A stretch of DNA of 64,000 nt from positions 124,001-188,000 of the forward strand of contig JASBVO010000008.1 in assembly GCA_029961105.1 (NCBI GenBank), given 5' to 3'. Shown piece after piece: positions 36,725 through 45,820 of the stretch. The first letter of the stretch is position 1, and every line of letters begins with the position of its first letter. The DNA comes from Micrococcus sp. GTDB lineage: Bacteria; Actinomycetota; Actinomycetes; Actinomycetales; Micrococcaceae. The notes beneath the pieces are model-generated. The model ran no database searches, was not told the DNA's origin, and worked only from the letters and a program-made list of their open reading frames with translations. Both the position numbers and the translations under genes were made by a program.

Positions 36725-38185
36725 TCAGTGGCCGGGGTCGAAGCGGTGGCCGAGGGCGGCGTGGGTGAAGCCGGCGGCTTGCCAGGCGCGGCGGTCCAGG
36801 ACGTTGCGGCCGTCGATGATGTTGCGTCGGGCCACGAGGGATCCGACGTGGGCGGGGTCCAGGGCCTTGAACTGGTCCCATTCGGTGAGCAGGATGACCA
36901 GGTCCGCCCCGGTGAGGGCGGCCTCGCAGGTGTCCACGTAGCCCAGGCGGGGGAACCGGGCCGCGGCGTTGGCGTTGCCCTTGGGGTCGTAGACGGCGAC
37001 CTCGGCCCCGGCGGTGTAGAGCCGGTTGGCCACGTCTAGGGCGGGGGAGTCGCGCACGTCGTCGGAGTCGGGCTTGAAGGTGACCCCGAGCATCGCGACC
37101 TTCGCCCCGTTGAGGACCTGGACGGAGACCGGGTCGGGGGTGTGCCCGGTGCCGCCGTTGGCGGGCCGGCGGGGGTGGCCCTGGTCGGCGGAGAGGACCT
37201 GGACGGCCAGGTCCACGACCCGGTCCCGGCGGCGGAGGTTGATGTCGTCCATCTCGGCCAGGAAGCGCATGGTGCGGTCCAGGCCCAGCTCGGAGACCCG
37301 GGCCTGCAGGGCGCGGATGTCCTTGGGCAGGCAGCCGCCGCCGAAGCCGACCCCGGCGTTGAGGAAGCGCCGCCCGATCCGGGGGTCGTGGCCGATGGCG
37401 TCGGCCAGGGTGCCGATGTCCCCGCCGACGGCCTCGGTGATCTCACTGAAGGCGTTGATGAAGGAGATCTTGGTGGCCAGGAACGCGTTGGCGGCGACCT
37501 TGACCAGCTCGGCGGTGGCGTAATCGGTGGCGATCCAGGGGGTGTGCTCGGCCAGGGACTTGGCGTAGACCCGCCGGAGCACCTGCTCGGCGTGCCCGGA
37601 GCACACCCCGACGACGAGCCGGTCCGGGCACAGGGTGTCGGCCACGGCGTAGCCCTCGCGCAGGAACTCCGGGTTCCAGGCCAGCTCCACCGCCCCGGGC
37701 AGGTTGTTCTCGGCCCGGGTGTCGGCGATGAGGGTGGCCAGGCGCTCGGCGGTGCCGACCGGGACGGTGGACTTGCCCACGATCAGCGCGTCACGGGTGA
37801 TGTGCTCGGCCAAGGACCGGGTCGCGGCGTCCACGTAGCGCAGGTCCGCGCCGGTCTCGCCGGGCTTCTGCGGGGTGCCCACCCCGATGAAGTGCACGTC
37901 CGCCCAGGCCCCGACCTCCGCATAGGAGGTGGTGAACCGCAACCGGCCCGACTGGACATGCTTGGTGAGCAGCTCCGGCAACCCGGGCTCATGGAAGGGC
38001 AGCTCACCGCGGGACAGGGCCGCGACCTTGGCCGGGTCGATGTCCAGGCCCAGCACCTCGAACCCCAGCTCCGCCATGCACGCCGCATGCGTCGCCCCCA
38101 GATACCCCGTCCCCACCACCGAGACCCTCAGGGGCGCGCTGGACGTGTCCTGGTCGATGGGGCGGGCGGCGGTGGTGGTGGTCAC
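36725..38185 (-). CDS. ugd: UDP-glucose 6-dehydrogenase
   Basis: A 486-residue UDP-sugar dehydrogenase. It has the NAD-binding VVGTGYLGATHAACMAELG, GKSTVPVGTAERLA, ELAWNPEFLREGYAVAD, the catalytic Cys285 in GFGGGCLPKD, and VAMLGVTFKPDSDDVRDSPA. It makes UDP-glucuronate for acidic polysaccharides. A roughly 20-residue Gly/Pro-rich loop (RRPANGGTGHTPDP) interrupts the region before the C-terminal Rossmann domain. The longer upstream frame is rejected: the GTG at 38185 has AGGA 14 bases upstream, and a -10 TATCCT (38248-38243) gives a leader of about 50 bases. It sits divergent from an acyltransferase gene. Confidence 0.93.
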   Translation of the reverse strand: MTTTTAARPIDQDTSSAPLRVSVVGTGYLGATHAACMAELGFEVLGLDIDPAKVAALSRGELPFHEPGLPELLTKHVQSGRLRFTTSYAEVGAWADVHFIGVGTPQKPGETGADLRYVDAATRSLAEHITRDALIVGKSTVPVGTAERLATLIADTRAENNLPGAVELAWNPEFLREGYAVADTLCPDRLVVGVCSGHAEQVLRRVYAKSLAEHTPWIATDYATAELVKVAANAFLATKISFINAFSEITEAVGGDIGTLADAIGHDPRIGRRFLNAGVGFGGGCLPKDIRALQARVSELGLDRTMRFLAEMDDINLRRRDRVVDLAVQVLSADQGHPRRPANGGTGHTPDPVSVQVLNGAKVAMLGVTFKPDSDDVRDSPALDVANRLYTAGAEVAVYDPKGNANAAARFPRLGYVDTCEAALTGADLVILLTEWDQFKALDPAHVGSLVARRNIIDGRNVLDRRAWQAAGFTHAALGHRFDPGH

Positions 38186-38420
38186 GGTGGGCTTCGATCC
38201 TGTCGGGTGGGGGACTGTCTGGACCGCAGGCGGTCTCCGGGAAGGATAGGCGCCAGAGCCGTGACCGACGAGACCCGCAGGCGAACGCCGGGCCAACGTG
38301 ACGGGAATTCCCGACGGGCCCGGCCTCGGGCCAGCACCCGGCGTGGCCGCCCGCGGCACGGCCGGCGGCAGTGACGCGGCAGGTGCAAATCGAGTAGTGA
38401 GGCCGTGCCCGGGGGGAGCC

Positions 38421-38426
38421 TATGCT
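38421..38426 (+). promoter_or_regulatory. -10 box of the acyltransferase gene
   Basis: TATGCT, predicting a start near 38433 and a 27-base leader. The stretch 38186-38420 holds the divergent ugd promoter and no gene. Confidence 0.45.
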
Positions 38427-38459
38427 GTGGCCAGTCTGCTACCGCTCACCGGGGGTGCC

Positions 38460-40634
38460 ATGGGTCTGTCCTCGCCGGCCATGGAGCGCGAACCCGCGTC
38501 CGGCACCGCCCGGAATGCCCCGCGCCGGGACATCCAGGGGCTGCGGGCCCTAGCCGTCCTGGTCGTCTTCCTGGACCACCTCACCGGATGGCCGCGGGGC
38601 GGTTTCGTCGGCGTGGACATCTTCTTCGTGATCTCCGGCTTCCTCATCACGGGTCTCCTGCTCCGGGAGCACGAGCGCACCGGGACCATCTCGTTCCGGT
38701 CGTTCTACCGGCGCCGGATCAAGCGCATCCTGCCGGCGTCAGTGCTGGTTCTGTTCGTCACGGTCATTGCGGCCAGCCTGCTGTTCCCGGTCACGAGGAC
38801 TGTCAGCACGATGGGCGACGCACTGTGGTCGCTGATCTTCGCCGGCAACTGGCGGTTCGCCCTCAGCGGGACGGACTACTTCCAGGAGGGCACGCTGCCG
38901 TCGCCGCTGCAGCACTACTGGTCCCTCGGCGTGGAGGAGCAGTTCTATCTGCTCTGGCCGTGGATGTTGCTGGGAATCCTACTGATGCTTGCCAGATGTC
39001 ATGCCCGTCCCCCGGTCCGGCGCGGGACCGTGGGCATCACGATCCTGCTGATCCTGGCGTCCTCGTTCGCCTGGGCCCTCGCCGAGACGGCCTCGGAGCC
39101 GACCCTCGCGTACTTCTCCACGGCATCCCGGGCCTGGGAACTGGCGCTCGGCGCATTCCTGGCCATCGCGGCACCCGCCTTCGGCCCGGTGCCCGAGCGA
39201 CTGCGTTCGCCCCTGGCCTGGCTTGGACTGGGGGGCATGGTCGCCTCCATCCTCTGGCTGGCGCCGGGCCAGGCGGGTTTCCCGGCGCCACTGGCCGCGT
39301 TCCCGGTACTCTCCGCCGCGCTGGTCATCGTCGCCGGGACGGGAGCGCGGTCCCCGGGCCCGTGGCCACTGACGAACCCCGTGAGCGGCTACATCGGCGA
39401 CATCTCCTTCTCCCTGTACCTGTGGCACTGGCCGGTCATGGTCCTGCTGGCCGCCGTGGCATCCACGGATGGGATCCGGTACTACCTGTGGGCACCCGTC
39501 CTGTCGATCCTGCTCTCCGTGGTCAGCTATCACCTGGTGGAGGACCCGTTGCGCCGTGCCCGATGGCTCGGCGGTGGGCGGGACCGTGGCCGCCGCGGGT
39601 TCAGGTCGATCCCGGTGCGTGCGGCCGCGACGGTGGCGGTGGCGTCCGTCGCGGGAGTAGGTATCGTCCTCGGGGCACTCGCGATCCGCTGGGACAACGC
39701 GGGACCGGAGGCCGGGTCCCCTGGAGGGGACACGGAGGTCGTGGAGGACGGCTCCGTCACCCCGGAGTCCGTCCGTGCTGGAGCGGCCGGGACAGCCGAC
39801 GTCGCGCCGGTCACGGACCACGAGACAGACTGCCTGGGCGCGGCCTCCGTCCACACCGGGACGGATTGCGACGGTGCGCTCGGCGACGGCCTGTGGCCCT
39901 CGGCCGAGACCTTCGCCGCGGACACCAGCGGGCAATTCAAGTGCTGGCGGCCCGAGGGAGGCCAGGCCTTCCCGGACTGCACGCTCGGGGATCCCGGCGG
40001 TACCGTCCGGGTGGCGCTGCTGGGGGACAGCCATGCGGCCTCGTACTTGCCGGCCATCGAGGCGATCGCGGAGGGCCATGGCTGGAAGCTCGACGTCTTC
40101 ACCGGCCTGGCGTGCCACTGGTACGCGCATGACCCCGAGGACGACTGCTATGGGCCCCTTCAGGACGCCAACGAGGCCCTCCTGAGCGGTGAGCCCTACG
40201 ACGCGGTGCTGGCCGTCTCGTCCCGCTATGACGAGTCGCATCCATTGCCGGAACTGGTCGACCGGTACGCGCAGGCCTGGAAGCCCGTGGCGGAACGCGG
40301 CACGCAGGTCATCGCGATCTCGGACGTGCCGGCGACCTCGGAGGAGTCCATCCAGTGCCTGACGCGCATCGGATTCTCCGTGACGGACAACGAGTGCGGG
40401 GTAGCCCGCCAGGAGGGGCTGGCCAGGGCGGATCCCCTGCCGCAGGCGGCGTCGCGCGTCGCGGGTGCCGGCGTGGTCGACCTCACGGAGTACTTCTGTT
40501 CCCAGGACTTCTGTCCAGCGGTGATCGGCCATGTGGTGGTGTACCGGGACGCCCACGCGCACCTGTCGGCTACCTACGCCCGGACGCTGACACCGTTCCT
40601 CGAGGAGGACCTGCTGGCGCTGCTGGACCGGTGA
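38460..40634 (+). CDS. OafA/YrhL-type membrane acyltransferase with SGNH domain
   Basis: A 724-residue protein. The first about 375 residues form the acyltransferase-3 membrane domain with RDIQGLRALAVLVVFLDHLT, GGFVGVDIFFVISGFLITGL, the HYWSLGVEEQFYLLWPW motif and about ten membrane helices. A further helix near 395-410 leads to a Cys-containing extracellular region with an SGNH-type hydrolase/transferase domain (VALLGDSHAASYLPAIEA, Ser near 524; YRDAHAHLSATYART holds the Asp-His pair). Such proteins O-acetylate cell-surface glycans. The ATG at 38460 with GGGGGTG upstream puts the first helix correctly; a longer upstream frame lacks support. Its target may be the glycan that uses the product of the divergent ugd. 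Confidence 0.87.
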   Translation: MGLSSPAMEREPASGTARNAPRRDIQGLRALAVLVVFLDHLTGWPRGGFVGVDIFFVISGFLITGLLLREHERTGTISFRSFYRRRIKRILPASVLVLFVTVIAASLLFPVTRTVSTMGDALWSLIFAGNWRFALSGTDYFQEGTLPSPLQHYWSLGVEEQFYLLWPWMLLGILLMLARCHARPPVRRGTVGITILLILASSFAWALAETASEPTLAYFSTASRAWELALGAFLAIAAPAFGPVPERLRSPLAWLGLGGMVASILWLAPGQAGFPAPLAAFPVLSAALVIVAGTGARSPGPWPLTNPVSGYIGDISFSLYLWHWPVMVLLAAVASTDGIRYYLWAPVLSILLSVVSYHLVEDPLRRARWLGGGRDRGRRGFRSIPVRAAATVAVASVAGVGIVLGALAIRWDNAGPEAGSPGGDTEVVEDGSVTPESVRAGAAGTADVAPVTDHETDCLGAASVHTGTDCDGALGDGLWPSAETFAADTSGQFKCWRPEGGQAFPDCTLGDPGGTVRVALLGDSHAASYLPAIEAIAEGHGWKLDVFTGLACHWYAHDPEDDCYGPLQDANEALLSGEPYDAVLAVSSRYDESHPLPELVDRYAQAWKPVAERGTQVIAISDVPATSEESIQCLTRIGFSVTDNECGVARQEGLARADPLPQAASRVAGAGVVDLTEYFCSQDFCPAVIGHVVVYRDAHAHLSATYARTLTPFLEEDLLALLDR

Positions 40635-40692
40635 GGCGAGCCGTCGCGGCGGGTTGCCTCACGTCCTGAGGGCAGCCGGACCCCGACAGGAC

Positions 40693-41457
40693 TCAGGGCG
40701 AAGGGTTCTCGGCGGAGCGCACCAGCTCGGTGAGGTTGTGCGCGGCCCGCATGACGGTCTCGGCGTGGACCCGCCCGGGCTGGCGGGTGAGGCGTTCGAT
40801 GGGACCGGAGATGGACACCGCCGCGATCACCCGTCCGCTCGGACTGCGCACCGGCGCGGACACCGAGGCGACGCCCGGCTCGCGCTCGCCGAGGGACTGG
40901 GCCCAGCCGCGGCGGCGGACCGCGGCCAGCACGGTGGGGGTGAACACGGCTCCGTTCAGGCCCTCGACGAGCCGTTCGTGGTCCTCCCAGGCCAGCAGCA
41001 CCTGGGCGGCCGAGCCGGCCTTCATGGACAGCCGGGTCCCCACGGGAATGGTGTCCCGCAGGCCGACCGGACGCTCCGCGCTGGCGACGCAGACGCGGCT
41101 GTCCGCCTGGCGCCGGAACAGCTGGGAGCTCTCCCCGGTGGCATCACGCAACCGGGTCAGCACCGGCCCGGCGGCCGAGGTGAGGCGGTCCTCGCCGGCG
41201 GCGGAGGCCAGTTCGCCCAGGCGGCTGCCGAGGATGTACCGGCCCTGCAGGTCCCGTCCCACCAGCCGGTGGTGGACGAGGGCGGCGGCCAGCCGGTGCA
41301 GGGTGGGGCGGGCGATGCCGGTGGCGGCGACGAGCTGGGCCAACGAGGTGGGGCCGGCCTCAAGGGCGTCCAGGATCGCGGCGGCCTTGTCCACGACGCC
41401 GACGCCGCTGGGCCGGTGCAGGGCCTGCAGACCGGGGGATGCTTCCGGGGTGTCCAT
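40693..41457 (-). CDS. IclR-family regulator of leucine biosynthesis (LtbR/NdgR type)
   Basis: A 254-residue IclR protein. It has an N-terminal winged helix-turn-helix (AAILDALEAGPTSLAQLVAA, then GIARPTLHRLAAALVHHRLV) and a C-terminal effector-binding domain (IPVGTRLSMKAGSAAQVLLA, AAVSISGPIERLT). Orthologues beside leuCD, LtbR in Corynebacterium and NdgR in Streptomyces, control leucine and other amino acid genes. It is divergent from leuC. TAGTAT (41469-41464) is 6 bases before its ATG, so the message is leaderless. An inverted repeat TCTCA-N5-TGAGA lies just upstream of that box, suggesting autoregulation and control of leuCD. Confidence 0.88.
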   Translation of the reverse strand: MDTPEASPGLQALHRPSGVGVVDKAAAILDALEAGPTSLAQLVAATGIARPTLHRLAAALVHHRLVGRDLQGRYILGSRLGELASAAGEDRLTSAAGPVLTRLRDATGESSQLFRRQADSRVCVASAERPVGLRDTIPVGTRLSMKAGSAAQVLLAWEDHERLVEGLNGAVFTPTVLAAVRRRGWAQSLGEREPGVASVSAPVRSPSGRVIAAVSISGPIERLTRQPGRVHAETVMRAAHNLTELVRSAENPSP

Positions 41458-41463
41458 ACTCTG

Positions 41464-41504
41464 ATACTAGCGTCTCACTATTTGAGATTACCAATCCCAT
41501 GCTG
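41464..41504. promoter_or_regulatory. divergent control region between the IclR gene and leuC, with operator
   Basis: The minus-strand -10 TAGTAT (41469-41464) serves the IclR gene. The inverted repeat TCTCA-CTATT-TGAGA (41473-41487) lies immediately beyond it. A plus-strand CATGCT (41499-41504) is a possible leuC -10 box. The repeat core matches the one upstream of ilvBNC (9306-9320). Confidence 0.6.
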
Positions 41505-41560
41505 GTCCGGCGCCGGAGCGCGGTGTCACAGTGGGGTGGTCAAGGGCGGAAGGACTTGAA

Positions 41561-43039
41561 ATGGCAGAAAACCCCGAGAGCACGGTCAACCCGGCGGCCC
41601 CGCGGACGCTGGCGGAGAAGGTCTGGCAGGACCACGTGGTGGTCCCCGGCGAGGGCGCCGGTGAGGCGCAGACCCCGGACCTGCTGTACATCGACCTGCA
41701 CCTCGTCCACGAGGTCACCAGTCCGCAGGCCTTCGAGGGCCTGCGCCTCGCCGGCCGGCCTGTCCGCCGGCCCGACCTGACGATCGCCACCGAGGACCAC
41801 AACACGCCCACGCTGGAGATCGACAAGCCGATCGCCGACCCCATCTCGGCCAGGCAGATCCAGGCCCTGCGTGACAACGCCAGGGAGTTCGGGATCCGGC
41901 TGCACTCCCTGGGGGATGCAGAACAGGGCATCGTGCACGTCGTCGGCCCACAACTGGGCCTGACCCAGCCGGGCATGACCGTGGTCTGCGGCGACTCGCA
42001 CACCTCGACGCACGGGGCCTTCGGAGCACTCGCCTTCGGCATCGGCACCTCCGAGGTCGAGCACGTCCTCGCCACCCAGACCCTGCCGCTGAAGCCGTTC
42101 AAGACCATGGCCGTCAACGTCGAGGGCACCCTGCGCGAGGGGGTCACCGCCAAGGACATCATCCTGGCCGTCATCGCCAAGATCGGCACCGGCGGCGGCC
42201 AGGGCTACGTGCTGGAGTACCGCGGCTCGGCCATCCGGTCCCTGTCCATGGACGCGCGCATGACCATCTGCAACATGTCGATCGAGGCCGGTGCCCGCGC
42301 GGGCATGATCGCCCCGGACGAGACCACGTTCGAGTACATCAAGGGCCGCCCGCATGCCCCGCAGGGCCAGGACTGGGACGCCGCCGTGGAGTCCTGGCGG
42401 TCCCTGCCCACCGACGAGGGCGCCGCCTTCGACACCGAGGTCTTCCTCGACGCCGACGAACTCGAGCCCTTCGTCACCTGGGGCACGAACCCGGGCCAGG
42501 GCGTGTCCCTCAACGATGCCGTGCCCTCCCCGGAACAGTTCGAGGACCCCAATGCCCAGGCCGCCGCGGCCCGGGCGCTGGAGTACATGGACCTCACGCC
42601 CGGGACGCGCATGAAGGACATCCGGGTGGACACGGTCTTCCTGGGCTCCTGCACGAACTCCCGCATCGAGGACCTGCGCACCGCGGCCGCCATCATCGAG
42701 GGCCAGGCCAAGGACGAGGACGTCCGGATGATCGTGGTCCCGGGCTCGGCCCGGGTCCGGCTCCAGGCCGAGGCCGAGGGGCTGGACCGGGTCTTCAAGG
42801 ACTTCGGCGCCGAGTGGCGCTTCGCCGGTTGTTCCATGTGCCTGGGCATGAACCCGGACCAGCTCGCACCGGGGGAGCGCTGCGCCTCCACGTCCAACCG
42901 CAATTTCGAGGGCCGTCAGGGCAAGGGCGGCCGGACGCACCTCGTGTCCCCGGTGGTCGCGGCCGCCACAGCCATCCGCGGCACGCTCTCATCCCCGTCC
43001 GACCTGACCGCCGGTCAGTCCCAGCTCCAGGAGGCCTGA
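41561..43039 (+). CDS. leuC: 3-isopropylmalate dehydratase, large subunit
   Basis: A 492-residue aconitase-family protein with [50 protein letters not shown] and the 4Fe-4S ligands Cys364 (GSCTNSR), Cys424 and Cys427 (GCSMCLGMN). With LeuD it isomerises 2- to 3-isopropylmalate. The upstream frame adds 10 residues from a GTG, but the ATG at 41561 follows GGAAGGA by 6 bases. leuD follows after 2 bases. Control is probably by the divergent IclR regulator. Confidence 0.97.
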   Translation: MAENPESTVNPAAPRTLAEKVWQDHVVVPGEGAGEAQTPDLLYIDLHLVHEVTSPQAFEGLRLAGRPVRRPDLTIATEDHNTPTLEIDKPIADPISARQIQALRDNAREFGIRLHSLGDAEQGIVHVVGPQLGLTQPGMTVVCGDSHTSTHGAFGALAFGIGTSEVEHVLATQTLPLKPFKTMAVNVEGTLREGVTAKDIILAVIAKIGTGGGQGYVLEYRGSAIRSLSMDARMTICNMSIEAGARAGMIAPDETTFEYIKGRPHAPQGQDWDAAVESWRSLPTDEGAAFDTEVFLDADELEPFVTWGTNPGQGVSLNDAVPSPEQFEDPNAQAAAARALEYMDLTPGTRMKDIRVDTVFLGSCTNSRIEDLRTAAAIIEGQAKDEDVRMIVVPGSARVRLQAEAEGLDRVFKDFGAEWRFAGCSMCLGMNPDQLAPGERCASTSNRNFEGRQGKGGRTHLVSPVVAAATAIRGTLSSPSDLTAGQSQLQEA

Positions 43040-43041
43040 TC

Positions 43042-43644
43042 ATGGAACCGTTCACCCGCCACACCGGAATCGGCGTCCCGCTCAAGCAGTCCAACGTGGA
43101 CACGGACCAGATCATCCCGGCCGTCTACCTCAAGCGCATCACCCGCACCGGCTTCGAGGACGCCCTCTTCGCCGGCTGGCGGAAGGACCCGGGCTTCGTG
43201 CTCAACCGCGAGCCGTACTCCTCCGGGTCCGTGCTGGTGGCCGGCCCGGACTTCGGCACCGGTTCGTCCCGTGAGCACGCCGTGTGGGCGCTGAAGGACT
43301 TCGGCTTCCGGGCCGTCATCTCCGCGCGGTTCGCAGACATCTTCCGCGGCAACGCCGGCAAGCAGGGCCTCGTGGCCGCCGAGGTGGACCAGCAGGACAT
43401 CGAGCTGATCTGGAAGGAGCTCGAGAACCACCCGGGCACCACGGTCACCGTGGACCTCGAGGACCGCACCGTGACCTGCGGTGCGGTGACGGCAGCGTTC
43501 CGGCTGGACGACTACACCCGGTGGCGGCTCATGGAGGGGCTGGACGACATCGGCCTCACGCTGCGCACCGAGGAGGAGATCTCCGCCTTCGAGGCCGCCC
43601 GGCCCTCGTTCAAGCCCGCCACGCTGCCCGCGCGTACGGCCTGA
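43042..43644 (+). CDS. leuD: 3-isopropylmalate dehydratase, small subunit
   Basis: A 200-residue swivel-domain subunit: [40 protein letters not shown] and [14 protein letters not shown]. It forms the active site with LeuC. The ATG follows CAGGAGG located within the 3' end of leuC and starts 2 bases after its stop, indicating an operon. Confidence 0.97.
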   Translation: MEPFTRHTGIGVPLKQSNVDTDQIIPAVYLKRITRTGFEDALFAGWRKDPGFVLNREPYSSGSVLVAGPDFGTGSSREHAVWALKDFGFRAVISARFADIFRGNAGKQGLVAAEVDQQDIELIWKELENHPGTTVTVDLEDRTVTCGAVTAAFRLDDYTRWRLMEGLDDIGLTLRTEEEISAFEAARPSFKPATLPARTA

Positions 43645-43658
43645 GGGCCTGCGGGCCG

Positions 43659-43664
43659 TATGCT
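43659..43664 (+). promoter_or_regulatory. -10 box upstream of murA
   Basis: TATGCT in the leuD-murA gap, predicting a start near 43671. murA may therefore be transcribed apart from leuCD. Confidence 0.4.
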
Positions 43665-43711
43665 GGGGTGCGGATCCGCGCCGCCGGGTGAACCATCCCG
43701 GAGGATCCACC

Positions 43712-45088
43712 ATGAAGCTACGGCCCGCCCCGGCGGGCCACGGAGGATGTCCACTGTCTATGGGAAATCTGCTGACGATCAACGGCGGCAAGCCGCTCGA
43801 GGGACGCGTCACCGTCCGTGGTGCCAAGAACCTGGTACCGAAGGCCATGGTGGCCTCGCTGCTGGGTGACAGGCCGTCCGTGCTGCGCAACGTCCCCGAG
43901 ATCAGGGACGTGGAGATCGTCACCGGACTGCTCTCGGTGCACGGCGTGAAGGTCAGCAAGGACCCGGTCTCGGGCGACCTCACCCTGGACCCGACGCACA
44001 CCAAGTCGGCCACCAGCTCGGAGATCGACGCCCACGCGGGGGACTCCCGCATCCCGATCCTGTTCTGCGGACCGCTGATGCACTCCATCGGCGAGGCCTT
44101 CATCCCGGACCTGGGCGGCTGCCGGATCGGCGACCGGCCGATCGACTTCCACCTCACCGTGCTCCGCAGCTTCGGCGCGGTGGTGGAGAAGCGCCCCGGC
44201 GGCATCCACATCTCCGCACCCAAGGGCCTGACCGGCGCCAAGCTCGAGCTGCCGTACCCCTCGGTCGGTGCCACCGAGCAGGTGCTGCTGACCGCGGTCA
44301 AGGCCGAGGGCATCACCGAGCTCAAGGGCGCCGCCGTGGAGCCCGAGGTGCACGACCTGATCGCCATCCTGCAGAAGATGGGCGCGATCATCACCGTCCA
44401 GACCGACCGCACCATCCGGATCGAGGGCGTCAGCAGGCTCTCCGGCTTCAACCACCGGGCGATCCCGGACCGCAATGAGTCCGCCTCCTGGGCCTCGGCC
44501 GCGCTGGTCACCCAGGGTGACATCTACGTCGAGGGCGCCATGCAGCGGGACCTGACCGCGTTCCTGAACACCTACCGGAAGATCGGCGGGGAGTTCGACG
44601 TGGACGACGACGGCATCCGCTTCTGGCACGGCGGCGGCGCGCTCAAGCCGCTGGTGCTGGAGACCAACGTCCACCCCGGCTTCATGACCGACTGGCAGCA
44701 GCCGATGGTGGTCGCGCTGACGCAGGCGGAGGGCGTCTCGATCGTCCACGAGACCGTGTACGAGAACCGCTTCGGCTTCACCGACGCCCTGGTGCGCATG
44801 GGCGCCTCCATCCAGCTGCACCGTGAGTGCCTGGGCTCGGTGCCGTGCCGTTTCGGCCAGCGCAATTTCCTGCACTCCGCGGTCATCTCCGGACCCACCG
44901 AGCTGCGCGGGGCGGACTTCGACATCCCGGACCTGCGCGGCGGGTTCTCCCACCTGATCGCGGCCCTGGCCGCGACGGGGACCTCCCAGGCCACCGGCAT
45001 CGAGATCATCAACCGTGGCTATGAGAAGTTCATGGACAAACTGACCGGCCTCGGGGCCGACGTCGAGCTCAGCAGCATCAGCCGCTAG
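43712..45088 (+). CDS. murA: UDP-N-acetylglucosamine 1-carboxyvinyltransferase
   Basis: A 458-residue EPSP-synthase-fold enzyme: LTINGGKPLEGRVTVRGAKN, SRIPILFCGPLMH, Cys137 in LGGCRIGDRPIDFH as the phosphomycin-sensitive catalytic cysteine, VGATEQVLLTAVKAEG and ETNVHPGFMTDWQQP. It transfers enolpyruvate to UDP-GlcNAc, the first step of peptidoglycan synthesis. Two starts are possible: ATG at 43712 (GGAGGA 6 bases upstream, preferred) or ATG at 43760 (GGAGGA 12 bases upstream), which would remove 16 residues before MGNLLTINGG. Confidence 0.95.
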   Translation: MKLRPAPAGHGGCPLSMGNLLTINGGKPLEGRVTVRGAKNLVPKAMVASLLGDRPSVLRNVPEIRDVEIVTGLLSVHGVKVSKDPVSGDLTLDPTHTKSATSSEIDAHAGDSRIPILFCGPLMHSIGEAFIPDLGGCRIGDRPIDFHLTVLRSFGAVVEKRPGGIHISAPKGLTGAKLELPYPSVGATEQVLLTAVKAEGITELKGAAVEPEVHDLIAILQKMGAIITVQTDRTIRIEGVSRLSGFNHRAIPDRNESASWASAALVTQGDIYVEGAMQRDLTAFLNTYRKIGGEFDVDDDGIRFWHGGGALKPLVLETNVHPGFMTDWQQPMVVALTQAEGVSIVHETVYENRFGFTDALVRMGASIQLHRECLGSVPCRFGQRNFLHSAVISGPTELRGADFDIPDLRGGFSHLIAALAATGTSQATGIEIINRGYEKFMDKLTGLGADVELSSISR

Positions 45089-45097
45089 GAGACCGCC

Positions 45098-45820
45098 TTG
45101 ACCGCACCTGCCGGGCTCCGCGCCGGGTACCTTGCCGCGTCCCTCCTGGTCCGTCCAGGACTCAACGCCGTCATGGCCAAGGAGTGGGAGGGCACCGAGA
45201 ACTTCCCCGACTCGGGCTTCATCGTCTGCGCCAACCACGTGTCCAACCTGGACCCGCTGGCGCTGGGCCACCTCGTGTACAACCAGGGGCACCTCCCGCA
45301 CTTCCTGGCGAAGTCGGAACTGTTCCAGCTTCCGGTGGTCGGCGGCCTGCTCGCCGCCATGCGGCAGATCCCAGTCGACCGCGCCCGCGGCGGCAACGAG
45401 TCCCTCCTCGCGGCGGACGCGGTCCTGGCCCAGGGCGGGGCGATCATCATCTACCCCGAGGGGACGCTGACCTCGGATCCCGAGTTGTGGCCCATGAAGG
45501 CCAAGACCGGTGCGGCCCGGCTGGCGCTGAAGACCGGGGTCCCCGTGATCCCGGTGGCCCAGTGGGGCATCCACGAGGTCATGCCGAAGACCGCGAAGCT
45601 ACCGTCCGTACGCCCTCGCCGCACCGGCAGGATCCGCATCGGCCGGCCGGTGGCGCTCGACGACCTGCGCGACTCGGCGCTGACCCGGTCCGTCCTGGAG
45701 ACCGCCAGCGAACGGATCATGACGGCCATCACCGCCGAACTGGAGGTCCTGCGTGAGGAAGGGGCTCCGGAGGGGCGCTGGAACCCGCGGACCGGGCAGC
45801 GGGAGATGGTCCACCCATGA
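45098..45820 (+). CDS. plsC: 1-acyl-sn-glycerol-3-phosphate acyltransferase
   Basis: A 240-residue PlsC-family protein with the acceptor motif CANHVSNLDPLALG (NHX4D), QIPVDRARGGNESL, IIIYPEGTLTSD and VPVIPVAQWG. It acylates lysophosphatidate at the membrane in phospholipid synthesis. The TTG start follows TAGGAGA, 9 bases after murA. It overlaps gpsA by 4 bases (ATGA), linking it with glycerol-3-phosphate supply. Confidence 0.93.
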   Translation: MTAPAGLRAGYLAASLLVRPGLNAVMAKEWEGTENFPDSGFIVCANHVSNLDPLALGHLVYNQGHLPHFLAKSELFQLPVVGGLLAAMRQIPVDRARGGNESLLAADAVLAQGGAIIIYPEGTLTSDPELWPMKAKTGAARLALKTGVPVIPVAQWGIHEVMPKTAKLPSVRPRRTGRIRIGRPVALDDLRDSALTRSVLETASERIMTAITAELEVLREEGAPEGRWNPRTGQREMVHP

